A DNA stretch of 53,472 bases from Oligoflexus sp. (GCF_035712445.1 NZ_DASTAT010000040.1:1-53472), one strand, 5' to 3'; shown: positions 8,929-18,270, numbered from the stretch's first letter. Translations and numbers: made by a program. Notes: generated by a model not told the origin, from the sequence alone.

Positions 8929-10428
8929 ATGAGTACAAACGAAGCAGCACCCAAGCCCAAGCTGACGATTGATGGGCAGGTCGTTGAGTTTCAGCCCGGT
9001 GATACCATCATGCGGGCGGCTGAACGCGCTCATATCGATCAGGGCATTCCCCGTTTCTGTTATCACCCCGGACTGCCTGTCGCGGGGACTTGTCGTATGT
9101 GTACAGTGGAAGTGGAGAAGGCGCCGAAACTGATGACGGCCTGCTCGACTCCCGCCGCGGATGGCATGGTCGTCCAAACGCAGTCGGAGAAGGTTAAAAA
9201 GAGCCGCGCCGGCGTCATGGAATTCCTCCTCGCCAACCACCCGCTGGATTGCCCCGTCTGTGACCAGGCGGGCGAATGCTCCCTTCAGGACTATAACTTC
9301 GAGTATGGTCCCGGAACGAGTCAGTTCCACGAAGAAAAGCGCGTGTTTGTGGAAGCGCAGACCAAGCCGCTTTCCGATCGCCTGACGCTGAACATGAACC
9401 GCTGCATCCACTGCGAGCGCTGCGTGCGCTATACCGAGGATGTGACCAAGACCAATGAACTGCTCATGAACAGCCGCGGCTGGCGCAAGGAACTCACCAC
9501 GGCGCTGGAAGAGGGCATGTTCAATGAGTATCAGGGCAATATCGCCGACATCTGTCCGGTCGGTGCGATCACTTTCAACGACTTCCGCTTTCAAAAGCGC
9601 GTCTGGTTCTTGAAGGAAAAAAACAGCATCTGCGACGGCTGCGCCAAGGGCTGTTCGATCCATGCGGATCAGGAAAAGAATATCGTCTACCGCTACCGCG
9701 CGCGGCATAACGAAGCCGTGAACGGTCACTGGATCTGTGATGAGGGACGCGTGTCGTTCCACACCTATCAGAATCCTGAGCGCATCATTCATCCTGTTCT
9801 GCGCACGCAGGGTCAGCTCGTGGCCACGAACTGGGATACTCTCGTGTCCTGGCTCCTGCCGCTTCTGACCAGCGCGAAGCGCACCCTGCTTTTGATCGGC
9901 ACCGATGCGACGAGCGAGGAAGCCGCGACCATCATGCAGATCCTTCCATCCTTCACCCAGGGTGAAGTGGTGGTGCGTTCCTACAACGGAACGAACGAGG
10001 TGCAGAAGTCCACGGATGATGCTCCAGTGGATCATCTCCTGCGCCGCAAGGATAAGACGCCGAATACCAAGGGCATGGAAATCCTCGGTCTTCATCCGCT
10101 GTCGGATAAGGATCAGAATTTCGATGTCGCGATCTATTTCCGTTCGGGCCGCGCTGCCCTTCCTCCTCAAAGGCTGGCCGAGGTGGAAGTCGCCTGGGGT
10201 GTGTTTGCACGCCCGGAAGCCGAGCGTTTCGCAGCGGTCATGCCAGGACTGGCCACCATTGAAAAAGCGGGCACCTACATCCAGTGTGATGGAGTGACCC
10301 AAAGCTTTGAAGCGGTTGTCCAGGCTCATGGCGCCAGTGCTTCGGTCAAGAAAATTCTGGATGGGATGCGGTTGAAAGCCAACGCACCTATCCTGGCCGC
10401 GCGTGAGGTAGCCCGTGACTCTGTTTGA
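8929..10428 (+). CDS. nuoG: NADH-quinone oxidoreductase subunit G, short form
   Basis: 75-kDa-type Fe-S subunit that passes electrons through the peripheral arm. Residues 10-85 are the [2Fe-2S] ferredoxin domain (FCYHPGLPVAGTCRMC). The His/Cys cluster domain follows (HPLDCPVCDQAGECSLQDY), then the ligands CIHCERCVRY with DICPVGAI, and a CDGCAKGCS motif near 239 that opens the molybdopterin-oxidoreductase-like region. At 499 aa the protein is far shorter than typical NuoG (about 670-900). The C-terminal region after about residue 300 is only a remnant of that fold. The frame is open throughout and the next gene overlaps by 14 nt, so this looks like a natural compact form rather than a frameshift. 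Confidence 0.94.
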   Translation: MSTNEAAPKPKLTIDGQVVEFQPGDTIMRAAERAHIDQGIPRFCYHPGLPVAGTCRMCTVEVEKAPKLMTACSTPAADGMVVQTQSEKVKKSRAGVMEFLLANHPLDCPVCDQAGECSLQDYNFEYGPGTSQFHEEKRVFVEAQTKPLSDRLTLNMNRCIHCERCVRYTEDVTKTNELLMNSRGWRKELTTALEEGMFNEYQGNIADICPVGAITFNDFRFQKRVWFLKEKNSICDGCAKGCSIHADQEKNIVYRYRARHNEAVNGHWICDEGRVSFHTYQNPERIIHPVLRTQGQLVATNWDTLVSWLLPLLTSAKRTLLLIGTDATSEEAATIMQILPSFTQGEVVVRSYNGTNEVQKSTDDAPVDHLLRRKDKTPNTKGMEILGLHPLSDKDQNFDVAIYFRSGRAALPPQRLAEVEVAWGVFARPEAERFAAVMPGLATIEKAGTYIQCDGVTQSFEAVVQAHGASASVKKILDGMRLKANAPILAAREVARDSV

Positions 10429-11500
10429 TAGCATCGCTCTCTCTCTGAAGCTGATTTTCGTGCTGGGTGTGACTTTGAACGCTGTCCCGGTCATGGTCTG
10501 GTTCGAACGTCGCGGTTCAGCCTGGATCCAGGGTCGGGTCGGACCCAACCGGGTCGGTCCTTTCGGACTTTTGCAGCCGGTGGCCGACGTTTTGAAATTC
10601 GTGTTCAAAGAGGACTTCGTTCCGGCCCAGGCCTCGAAGTTTTACTACCACCTCGCTCCCGCGATCGCAGCCATCGCTCCGCTCGCGGCGTTTGCAGCCA
10701 TTCCCTTCGGCAGCTACCTGATCATCAATGGTCAGGAGGTGCCGCTTCAGATCGCGCAGCTCGATATGGGCGTGCTCTCGGTTCTGGCCTTTGCCGGACT
10801 TGAGGTGTATCCGATCATGCTGGCCGGTTGGTCGTCCAACAACAAGTATGCGATCTTCGGCGCTCTGCGCGGCAGCAGCCAGATGGTGAGCTATGAAATC
10901 GGCATGGGCCTGTCCCTCGTTTCGATGCTTTTGATTTACGGCAGCCTCGATCTGAATGCGATCGTGCAGTATCAGAGTGAAGCCTGGTTCGGCGTGATTC
11001 CACGCTGGGGCATGTTCATGAACCCGATCGCCTTCATCATCTTCCTGATCTCGATTTTCGCGGAAACCAACCGGCTGCCTTTCGACTTGCCCGAGGGTGA
11101 TTCGGAAATCGTCGCCGGTTATCACGTGGAATACGGTTCCACCAAATTCGCCATGTTCTTCTTCGCGGAATACGTGGCGATGATCATGGCCTCGTCACTG
11201 CTGGTGACGCTTTTCGCCGGCGGCTATTCGCTGCTGCCCGGTCTGGGGCTTCTGTCGAACGGCCTTTCAAGCCTTGTTGGCTTTGAAGCGGCCGGCAAAC
11301 AAAATCTGATCGCGGTGTTTCAGGCACTCGGCTTCATCTTCAAGGTGGGCTGCGTGATGTTCTTCTTTGTCTGGGTCCGGTGGACACTGCCCCGCTTCCG
11401 ATTCGATCAGCTGATGAATCTGGGATGGAAGATCCTCTTCCCCATCGCCCTGGCCAACCTGATCTTTGTCGCGGTCGTTATTGCATTGGTAGGGGTGTAA
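10415..11500 (+). CDS. nuoH: NADH-quinone oxidoreductase subunit H
   Basis: Membrane subunit H, which joins the membrane arm to the quinone chamber. 361 aa with about eight hydrophobic helices. Signatures are ERRGSAWIQGRVGPNRVGPFG near residues 30-50 and the acidic loop ETNRLPFDLPEGDSEIVAGY near 210-230. The start is GTG at 10415, 14 nt inside nuoG, after GTGAGGT. The C-terminus FVWVRWTLPRFRFDQLMNLGWK is typical of the family. nuoI follows after one nucleotide. Confidence 0.97.
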   Translation: MTLFDSIALSLKLIFVLGVTLNAVPVMVWFERRGSAWIQGRVGPNRVGPFGLLQPVADVLKFVFKEDFVPAQASKFYYHLAPAIAAIAPLAAFAAIPFGSYLIINGQEVPLQIAQLDMGVLSVLAFAGLEVYPIMLAGWSSNNKYAIFGALRGSSQMVSYEIGMGLSLVSMLLIYGSLDLNAIVQYQSEAWFGVIPRWGMFMNPIAFIIFLISIFAETNRLPFDLPEGDSEIVAGYHVEYGSTKFAMFFFAEYVAMIMASSLLVTLFAGGYSLLPGLGLLSNGLSSLVGFEAAGKQNLIAVFQALGFIFKVGCVMFFFVWVRWTLPRFRFDQLMNLGWKILFPIALANLIFVAVVIALVGV

Positions 11501-11501
11501 T

Positions 11502-12002
11502 ATGGGTACCAAAGTCGTTACGCGCAAGGAAGGCTATTGGGATAAGTTTTATCTCCCGGCCCTGGCGATTGGTCTGAAAGTGACCATCAAGCAGTTCTAC
11601 AGGACGCTGTTTCAGGGCAAGGCCACGACCATTCAATATCCTGAAGTGAAGCGCAACTACTCGCAGCGTTTCCGCGGGATGCACTTTATTTCGATCGATG
11701 AGAACAAGGTCGAGAACTGCACCTCCTGTTATCTCTGTCAGACCGTGTGCCCGGCGGAATGCATCACGATCGTCGCCGAGGAACGCGATCCGAACGAAAA
11801 CCCTTATGGGGTTCGCAAGGAAAAGAAACCCAAGAGCTTCGACATCGACGCGCTGCGTTGCTGCTTCTGCGGTATGTGCGAGGAGGCCTGTCCCAAGGAT
11901 GCGATCAAGCTTTCCCGCAACTACGAGCTTGCCACCACGACGCGCTCAGAAGCCTTCTATGATCTCGACCATCTGAAAAGGGAGGTCAAAGGCCGTGGTT
12001 AA
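11502..12002 (+). CDS. nuoI: NADH-quinone oxidoreductase subunit I
   Basis: Ferredoxin-like subunit with two [4Fe-4S] clusters (N6a and N6b) that lead electrons to NuoB. 166 aa. Both cluster motifs are intact: CTSCYLCQTVCPAECI and CCFCGMCEEACPKDAI. The N-terminal amphipathic region (KVTIKQFYRTLF) anchors the protein to the membrane arm. The stop overlaps the nuoJ start by 8 nt. Confidence 0.97.
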   Translation: MGTKVVTRKEGYWDKFYLPALAIGLKVTIKQFYRTLFQGKATTIQYPEVKRNYSQRFRGMHFISIDENKVENCTSCYLCQTVCPAECITIVAEERDPNENPYGVRKEKKPKSFDIDALRCCFCGMCEEACPKDAIKLSRNYELATTTRSEAFYDLDHLKREVKGRG

Positions 12003-12519
12003 TCCTGTGATTCTGATACTCACCGTTTTGATCATGCTCCTGAGCCTGGGCATGATCTTCGCCAAAAGCCCGATCAGCAGCGCAATCTCGCTGGTCGGCC
12101 TGATGGTGGCCCTGGGCGGCATCTATGCTCTGATCGGAGCGCATTTCGTGGCCGCTTTGCAGGTCATCATCTATGCGGGTGCGGTGATGGTCCTCTTCAT
12201 CTTCTCGATCATGCTCCTCAACATGAATGAAGAGCGAGGGGAAATTGATTTTGCATCCTGGAAGACCTATGCGGCCCTCGGCATCAGCCTTGGCCTCACA
12301 GGATTTCTGGGCGTCGCATTTTTCAACTGGTCGCAGGAAACCGGACTTCCCACGCCGGATATCTATACCCTGCAGAAGATCAAGGAAGTCGGCGGCAACG
12401 TCGTCGCCGTCTCGGCGGTCCTTTTCTCGCAGGCGTATATTCAATTCGAACTGATCTCGCTGCTGCTCCTGGTCGCCATCGCCGGTGCCCTGGTTCTGGC
12501 CAAAAGAAAGGTGGACTGA
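11995..12519 (+). CDS. nuoJ: NADH-quinone oxidoreductase subunit J
   Basis: Membrane subunit J of the proton-pumping arm, 174 aa with five hydrophobic segments. The conserved stretch QVIIYAGAVMVLFIFSIMLL near residues 55-74 is the pi-bulge helix region of the family. GTG start at 11995, with GGGAGGT about 8 nt upstream and inside the nuoI end. One-base overlap with nuoK (TGATG). Confidence 0.95.
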   Translation: MVNPVILILTVLIMLLSLGMIFAKSPISSAISLVGLMVALGGIYALIGAHFVAALQVIIYAGAVMVLFIFSIMLLNMNEERGEIDFASWKTYAALGISLGLTGFLGVAFFNWSQETGLPTPDIYTLQKIKEVGGNVVAVSAVLFSQAYIQFELISLLLLVAIAGALVLAKRKVD

Positions 12520-12821
12520 TGGATACCGGCGTTCTGTTGCACGTTCTATCGGCCTGGCTCTTCTGCATGGGGCTCCTGGCTATTTGTATTCGGCGCAATA
12601 CGCTGATCATGCTCATGGGGATCGAACTCATGCTGAACGGCGTGAACCTTTCCTTCGTGACCTTCGCGCATGAACTGCAGCAGCTTTCGGGCCAGCTGCA
12701 GGTGTTCTTCATCATCACGATCGCAGCCGCGGAATCGGCTGTAGGCTTGTCCATTTTGGTCAACGTCTATCGAAACTTCGGTAGTATCAAGACCGACCGT
12801 ACCCAGACCTTGCGAGGCTGA
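12519..12821 (+). CDS. nuoK: NADH-quinone oxidoreductase subunit K
   Basis: Small MrpC-like membrane subunit, 100 aa with three helices. Conserved acidic residues needed for proton transfer in the family are in place: Glu in GIELMLNGVNLSFV near residue 32 and Glu in AAAESAVGLSILV near 70. The start shares a base with the nuoJ stop, and nuoL begins 4 nt after the end. Confidence 0.97.
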   Translation: MDTGVLLHVLSAWLFCMGLLAICIRRNTLIMLMGIELMLNGVNLSFVTFAHELQQLSGQLQVFFIITIAAAESAVGLSILVNVYRNFGSIKTDRTQTLRG

Positions 12822-12825
12822 ACCA

Positions 12826-14751
12826 ATGAGCGAACTCGTCCCATCACAATTGCCCTTATGGATCCTCCTTCTGCCGCTCTGTGGTTTTGTCTTCAATGGG
12901 ATCATTCATCCAGTGCTGACCCGCGGTGTTACGAAAACCAATAACGTCATCTCGGGCGCTGTGGCGACCCTGGCCATGGTCGCAAGTTTTGTGGTCGCCT
13001 GGACCGGCTTCCGCGAACTGGCCGCCGGCAGCGGCGCGCTGCACACCACGGTGTATCAGTGGGTCGCGATGAGCGATTTTTCGGTGGGACTCAATCTGCA
13101 GCTCGATCGACTGAGTTCGATCATGGCATTGATCATCACCGGCATCGGCAGTCTCATCCACCTCTACAGTATCGGTTACATGTCGCATGAAAAAGGCGCG
13201 GCCCGCTTCTTCGCGTACCTGAACCTTTTCTGCTTTGCGATGCTGATCCTGGTGCTCAGCGATAACCTTCTGTTCGTCTTCTTCGGTTGGGAAGGCGTGG
13301 GCCTTTGCTCCTACCTCCTGATCAGCTACTGGTACGGGGAATCTGCAAACGCCGACGCGGCGCGCAAGGCCTTTTTGGTCAACCGCGTGGGTGACTTTGG
13401 TTTTGTGCTGGCCATGTGCATGCTCTATGCAAAGTTCGGCACTCTGAGTTTCGCGCAGCTTCTGTCCCTGATCACTCCCGATCATGCTTCTTATCTGACC
13501 GGCGTGGCCGTGCTGCTCTTCTTCGCCGCCACGGGCAAATCCGCTCAGTTTCCTCTTTATGTCTGGCTGCCGGATGCGATGGCGGGCCCGACTCCTGTGT
13601 CCGCGCTGATTCACGCCGCGACCATGGTGACCGCTGGGGTTTATCTCTTCGCGCGCATGCACTTCCTCTTTGAACTCGCGCCGGCGGTGATGACGACCGT
13701 GGCCTGGATCGGTGCCTTCACAGCGCTGATCGGCGGCACGATCGCCCTGGCTCAAAACGATATCAAAAAAGTCCTCGCGTACTCGACCGTCTCGCAGCTC
13801 GGGTTCATGTTCCTGGCGACTGGCGTCGGTGCGTATCATGCAGCCGTCTTTCATCTGATGACGCATGCTTTCTTTAAGGCCCTGCTCTTCCTCGGCGCCG
13901 GTTCTGTGATCCACGCCTGCGATGGCGAGCAGGACATGCGGAAGATGGGTGGTCTGCGCAAGGCCCTTCCGATCACGCATGCCACGATGCTGATCGGCAG
14001 TCTTGCGATCATGGGCATTCCTTTCTTCAGCGGCTTTTTCAGCAAGGACGAAATCCTTTTCATGGCCGAAGCGATGCCACGGGGCAGCATGGGCCTTTTC
14101 ACGGCCGGTGCGATTGCAGCCTTTTTAACGGCTGTTTATACCTATCGCATGCTGCGCATGACCTTCTGGGGTGAAGCGCGGACAGGCATTCACGGTCATG
14201 AATCGCCTTGGGTCATGACGCTGCCTTTGATCGTGCTCGCCGTTCTCGCCACATTCGGCGGCTTCCTCGGCGTTCCGCATGAACTTGCGCATTCTGTGGG
14301 ACTGCCCGCGCAACTGATCGGCGAATGGCTGACTCCGGTTGTCCCGGCGGCTGCCCTGGATCTGCACGCAGCGCCATTGAGCGAGGGCATGGTGTCCATC
14401 ATCGCCATCCTCTTGAGCGTTCTAGGCATCGGTCTGGGAGCCGTGCTCTTCAAAAGAAGCTTCTCGCTGCCGAGTCCTTCCCTCGGAAAACTTTTGGAAG
14501 GCAAATACTATGTCGATGAAATCTATCAAGCTGTCTTTGTGCGGCCTCTCTATGCGATCGGCGATCTGATCGCCAAGACTCTGGAAGGCCGTTTGCTGCA
14601 GAATTTAGGCAGCTGGATGGGTATCGGCTCGTCGTGGTCAGGGGATCGTCTGCGGGCACTGCAAGGCGGGGACCTTCAGGTCTTCGCTCTGGTGATCCTC
14701 GGCGGACTTTCGCTCATCGTGGCAATCTCTCTCTTCTGGACGAATGTATGA
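12826..14751 (+). CDS. nuoL: NADH-quinone oxidoreductase subunit L
   Basis: Largest antiporter-like membrane subunit, the distal proton pump. 641 aa, full length. Conserved features include GWEGVGLCSYLLISYWY near residue 155 with the key Glu, the lysine-bearing FFAATGKSAQFPLYVWLPDAM segment near 235, HAATMVTAGVYL, and the C-terminal long lateral helix region with KYYVDEIYQAVFVRP near 560. Its stop overlaps the nuoM start as ATGA. Confidence 0.98.
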   Translation: MSELVPSQLPLWILLLPLCGFVFNGIIHPVLTRGVTKTNNVISGAVATLAMVASFVVAWTGFRELAAGSGALHTTVYQWVAMSDFSVGLNLQLDRLSSIMALIITGIGSLIHLYSIGYMSHEKGAARFFAYLNLFCFAMLILVLSDNLLFVFFGWEGVGLCSYLLISYWYGESANADAARKAFLVNRVGDFGFVLAMCMLYAKFGTLSFAQLLSLITPDHASYLTGVAVLLFFAATGKSAQFPLYVWLPDAMAGPTPVSALIHAATMVTAGVYLFARMHFLFELAPAVMTTVAWIGAFTALIGGTIALAQNDIKKVLAYSTVSQLGFMFLATGVGAYHAAVFHLMTHAFFKALLFLGAGSVIHACDGEQDMRKMGGLRKALPITHATMLIGSLAIMGIPFFSGFFSKDEILFMAEAMPRGSMGLFTAGAIAAFLTAVYTYRMLRMTFWGEARTGIHGHESPWVMTLPLIVLAVLATFGGFLGVPHELAHSVGLPAQLIGEWLTPVVPAAALDLHAAPLSEGMVSIIAILLSVLGIGLGAVLFKRSFSLPSPSLGKLLEGKYYVDEIYQAVFVRPLYAIGDLIAKTLEGRLLQNLGSWMGIGSSWSGDRLRALQGGDLQVFALVILGGLSLIVAISLFWTNV

Positions 14752-16310
14752 ACCAGCTCCTCTCTTGGATGATCTTTCTTCCGGCTGTGGGTGCAGCCCT
14801 GATTCTTTTGCTCCCGAATGCCCGGGTGGCCAAACCCCTTGGTATACTGATCAGCGCCGTGGTCGCGGTCATGGGCGTGATGCTCTGGTTCAACTTCGAT
14901 CCCGAAGCCCTTGGACCCCAGTTTGTCATCAAACAGCCCTGGCTGCCTGCGATGGGCGTTTCTTTCGAAGTGGCCCTTGATGGCCTCAACCTTCCTTTGG
15001 TCGTCTTCACAGCGCTCCTGACGCCGCTCGCATTCCTCGGAACCTGGTCGCTGCCGGCGAACGCGACCGATACCCTGCAGAAGCGCATGACCGCTCTGGT
15101 CCTTCTGATGGAATGCGGGGCCCTCGGCACGTTTCTGAGCCAGGACCTTTTCCTCTTTTACGTTTTCTGGGAAGTGATTCTGATTCCGGCCTACCTCTTG
15201 ATCGGTATGTACGGCGGCGCTGATCGCGTGAAGACCACGCTGCAATTCTTCATCTATACCTTCGCCGGTTCGCTGCTGATGCTGGTTGGAATCGCCTGGC
15301 TCATCTATGCGCAAAAATCCACGACGGGTGAATTCAGCGCCTCGATGATCGAACTGCAGAATCTGCGTTTTGCCTTTGACCCGCAGGCGGGTTGGGGTGG
15401 GATTCTTTCGGCTCAGGGGCTTTTGTTTGCGGCCTTTGCCGCGGCCTTCTTTGTGAAGTCGCCTCTGGTTCCTTTCCACGCCTGGCTGCCTTCGACCTAT
15501 ACCCAGGCGCCGACGCTCGTCACGATTTATCTCGCGGCCATCCTTTCGAAGATGGGGACTTACGGGATCCTGAAAATCCTTCTGCCCCTTTTCCCGGATG
15601 CAGCCCGCGCCTTTGGTCCAACTCTGATGTGGCTCGCGGCCATCGGTATCGTTTACGGTGCCCTGCTCGCGATCGTTCAAAAGAATCTGAAGACGGCCAT
15701 CGCCTACTCTTCGCTCTCGCACGTCAGCTACATCCTGCTCGGGCTCTTCTCGCTGACGCCTTCGGGAATGAACGGCGCGCTCCTGCAGATGGTCAATCAC
15801 GGGATCGCCATTTCGGGTCTTTTCCTTCTGGTCGGTCATCTCGAAAAAAGTCGCGGCAGTCTGGAACTCGCTGCCTTCGGTGGCCTTGCGAAGACCACGC
15901 CGCTCCTCGCCACTTCTTTCATGGTGATGGTGCTGTCGTCGGTAGCCCTGCCCGGCACCAACGGATTCGTCGGTGAATTCATGGTTCTGGTATCGAGCTT
16001 CCGCGTCGACAGCGGAGCGACGATACTCGCGGCCACAGGCATGGTGCTCGGCGCTGTGTATATGCTGAATCTCTATCAAAAGACCATGTTCGGCGGGGCG
16101 TCGCAGGATGCTCCGGCGGGCGCAGTCTGGGCGGATTTGAGCGTCAAGGAAATCGTCGTGATGGCGGCTTTGAGTGCGGCGGTCGTGGGCATTGGTGTGG
16201 CCCCACAGGGTTATCTGGCCCGTTCCAAAGTGGCTATCGAGGCAACGGTGAAACACATCAGTCCCGAAACCGTAGAGCCCGATCAGTCGGGCCGCGTTTC
16301 CAACTTCTGA
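14748..16310 (+). CDS. nuoM: NADH-quinone oxidoreductase subunit M
   Basis: Antiporter-like proton-pumping subunit, 520 aa from ATG 14748, which overlaps the nuoL stop. The open frame extends further upstream inside nuoL, but that part has no family resemblance. Signatures: FYVFWEVILIPAYLLIG near residue 135 with the essential Glu, FFVKSPLVPFHAWLPSTYTQAP near 235 and AYSSLSHVSYILLGLFS near 320. nuoN begins after 21 nt. Confidence 0.97.
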   Translation: MNQLLSWMIFLPAVGAALILLLPNARVAKPLGILISAVVAVMGVMLWFNFDPEALGPQFVIKQPWLPAMGVSFEVALDGLNLPLVVFTALLTPLAFLGTWSLPANATDTLQKRMTALVLLMECGALGTFLSQDLFLFYVFWEVILIPAYLLIGMYGGADRVKTTLQFFIYTFAGSLLMLVGIAWLIYAQKSTTGEFSASMIELQNLRFAFDPQAGWGGILSAQGLLFAAFAAAFFVKSPLVPFHAWLPSTYTQAPTLVTIYLAAILSKMGTYGILKILLPLFPDAARAFGPTLMWLAAIGIVYGALLAIVQKNLKTAIAYSSLSHVSYILLGLFSLTPSGMNGALLQMVNHGIAISGLFLLVGHLEKSRGSLELAAFGGLAKTTPLLATSFMVMVLSSVALPGTNGFVGEFMVLVSSFRVDSGATILAATGMVLGAVYMLNLYQKTMFGGASQDAPAGAVWADLSVKEIVVMAALSAAVVGIGVAPQGYLARSKVAIEATVKHISPETVEPDQSGRVSNF

Positions 16311-16331
16311 TGTAGAGCAAGAGGAGTCCTT

Positions 16332-17813
16332 GTGTCGTTTGCAGAACTATTTCCCATTCAATTTCTCTCAGGCGCGGAGTGGCAGGCAATTATTCCCCTG
16401 CTCATCATGAGTCTGAGTTCCGTCCTGGCTCTTTTATTTTCGCCCTTGCATGACAAAGGCCGATTGGTTTCCTTCACGACGCTCACGGCCGGTTCGGTGC
16501 TCGCGCTTCTGGCCCTCGTCTTCATGGTGCCGGATGCCCCAGTCCCAGTCCTTGGTGGCATTTTGATCATCGACCGTTTGAGTCAGATCTTCTCGGCCCT
16601 GACCGTATCGGCTGGTCTTGCGGCTGCCTTCATGACGCTTGGTTATGACCAGCGCGAGAAAATTCACGCCGAAGTCTATTCCCTCATCGCCTTCGCTGTC
16701 GCCGGCATGATGATCCTCGTCAGCACGCGCGATCTGATGGTTCTTTTCATCGGCCTCGAACTCATGTCTTTGGCTGTTTATGTCCTCGTCTCGATGCGCC
16801 GTCAGGCGGCAATGGCCGCGGAAGCGGGTTTGAAATACTTCCTGCTGGGTGGCGTGGCCAGCGCGATTCTGCTCTATGGGGTCTCGCTGCTTTATGGCAG
16901 CACCGGCAGTTTGAAGTTTGATGTCATCGGTCAGGGTCTCAGCCGCCTCTGGCAAACAGGAACACCGATGCTGCCTGTCGCAGGCCTTGTGATGGTGGCC
17001 ATTGGCTTTCTCTTTAAGGTCGGCGCGGTTCCCTTCCATGTCTGGATTCCCGATGTTTACACCGGCGCGTCAACCCCTGTGACGGGCTTTATGATTTCCG
17101 GCGTGAAGGCCGCTGCGATCGGAGCCTTGCTTCGTTTCAGCGCCGATGTCTTCGCTCTGCCGGGACTTCTGATGGTGGGTGGAAGCTTTTATTGGATACT
17201 GTGGGCCATCATCGCCTTCACGCTTCTTTTCGGTGCGCTCGTCGGTCTGCGGCAAAGCAGTCTGAAGCGTATGCTCGCATACTCCACGATCGCGCACACG
17301 GGATATGTGCTGCTGGGCTTCCTGGCTTTGATCGTCGGACAGAAAGAGGGCGCGGCGGATGCGATCGTATCCTACACGCTCTTTTATGTGGTGATGAACC
17401 TGGGCGGCTTTGCTGTACTGACTCTTCTGAGTCCTGAAGGCAGTGATGAACCTTCGCTGCAGGATCTTGCCGGACTGGGCCAGCGACGTCCGTACCTCGC
17501 GTTCGCTCTGAGTCTTTTCCTTCTCAGCATGGCCGGCATTCCGCCGACAGCTGGGTTCTTTGGAAAGTACTATCTTTTCATGAGTGCGATGTCCGCTGGC
17601 GAGCTGGGTCTGACCATTCTCGCGGTGCTGGGTTCGGTGATTTCCGCAGCCTTCTATCTGCGCCCTCTCGTTTACATGTACATGCGTCCCGCCGATGAAA
17701 CCTCCGTCAGCGAACCGCGCTGGTTCGGAAGTTCGGCGGTTGTTGGCCTTGCAGCTGTGCTGACCCTTGTCATGGGATTGATCCCCAGCTGGTTTTCGAG
17801 TCTGATGAAGTAA
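16332..17813 (+). CDS. nuoN: NADH-quinone oxidoreductase subunit N
   Basis: Third antiporter-like subunit and last gene of the operon, 493 aa. The family Glu is in FIGLELMSLAVYVLV near residue 138, the Lys in FLFKVGAVPFHVWIPDVYTG near 225, and AYSTIAHTGYVLLG lies near 316. GTG start with AGAGGAG about 5-11 nt upstream. A hairpin with T-run follows 25 nt after the stop, so transcription of the 13.5-kb operon ends here. Confidence 0.97.
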   Translation: MSFAELFPIQFLSGAEWQAIIPLLIMSLSSVLALLFSPLHDKGRLVSFTTLTAGSVLALLALVFMVPDAPVPVLGGILIIDRLSQIFSALTVSAGLAAAFMTLGYDQREKIHAEVYSLIAFAVAGMMILVSTRDLMVLFIGLELMSLAVYVLVSMRRQAAMAAEAGLKYFLLGGVASAILLYGVSLLYGSTGSLKFDVIGQGLSRLWQTGTPMLPVAGLVMVAIGFLFKVGAVPFHVWIPDVYTGASTPVTGFMISGVKAAAIGALLRFSADVFALPGLLMVGGSFYWILWAIIAFTLLFGALVGLRQSSLKRMLAYSTIAHTGYVLLGFLALIVGQKEGAADAIVSYTLFYVVMNLGGFAVLTLLSPEGSDEPSLQDLAGLGQRRPYLAFALSLFLLSMAGIPPTAGFFGKYYLFMSAMSAGELGLTILAVLGSVISAAFYLRPLVYMYMRPADETSVSEPRWFGSSAVVGLAAVLTLVMGLIPSWFSSLMK

Positions 17814-17837
17814 GAATCAAGAACAGGCATTAAAAAA

Positions 17838-17872
17838 AGAAAGCCTGACTCTTCGCGGAGCCAGGCTTTTTC
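17838..17872. terminator. Bidirectional terminator after nuoN
   Basis: AAAGCCTGACTC, loop TTCGCG, GAGCCAGGCTTT: 12-bp stem with one A-C mismatch. It is followed by TTTTCTC on the plus strand and by TTTCTTTTTTT on the minus strand. It closes the nuo operon from the left and the 67-aa miniprotein gene from the right. Confidence 0.88.
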
Positions 17873-17897
17873 TCTTGGTGTCGATCCTTTTTCTCGG

Positions 17898-18101
17898 TCA
17901 GGAAATGGCGTCTTTCAGGGGCAAATAAGGTAATACGATTTGCAAGGCCTTAGGCAAGACCCACCCGATGGCGACCAGAACTCCGAACGGCATAAATAGT
18001 ACCGCGAGTCCTGCCACCAGCACCGAAGCGCGCACGCGCTTGGACATGACCATGGCGATCATACCGCTAACAAGAAGTGCTAACAGGCAAAGTTCAAGCA
18101 T
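17898..18101 (-). CDS. 67-aa membrane miniprotein, paralogue 1
   Basis: Unrecognised small hydrophobic protein. Two membrane segments are visible (about 2-19 and 27-49), separated by the basic turn SKRVRAS, and the tail is LPYLPLKDAIS. Its second half closely resembles the 48-aa protein encoded just upstream on the same strand: MPFGVLVAIG...KALQIV...LKDAI against LPFGVLVGVG KAIKLF...VKDAI. TAGAGGT lies 7 nt before the ATG, and the same sequence precedes the paralogue. A sigma-28-type promoter lies 44 nt upstream and the bidirectional terminator 26 nt downstream. That gives it every element of a single-gene transcript. Function unknown; the promoter hints at expression with motility genes. Confidence 0.75.
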   Translation of the reverse strand: MLELCLLALLVSGMIAMVMSKRVRASVLVAGLAVLFMPFGVLVAIGWVLPKALQIVLPYLPLKDAIS

Positions 18102-18144
18102 AATGGACCTCTAATGGTTCCCTGTTTGACCGGCGTCAAAGTCT

Positions 18145-18171
18145 ATATCGGAACTTCTTGGGAAAACTTGA
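18145..18171 (-). promoter_or_regulatory. Sigma-28 (FliA)-type promoter of 67-aa gene
   Basis: On the minus strand TCAAGTTT, 11 nt, TCCGATAT. The FliA consensus is TAAAGTTT-N11-GCCGATAA, so this matches 7 of 8 and 6 of 8 positions with exact spacing. The -10 box lies 44 nt before the start codon. The interrupted palindrome CCATG-ATATG-CATGG (18189-18203) lies 17 nt upstream of the -35 box and could bind a regulator. Confidence 0.72.
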
Positions 18172-18270
18172 GCGAAGCCCGAAAAAATCCATGATATGCA
18201 TGGGATGCCCAACAGTATTGGCCACTTGGACAATTTCATTTAAGCGGAAAATGGGCGGAACGCCTGGGAA

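Noticed and set aside
8929..10428. nuoG as a frameshifted pseudogene
   Set aside because: The frame is open to a nuoH overlap of 14 nt, cluster ligands are intact, and no C-terminal NuoG sequence is found in other frames.
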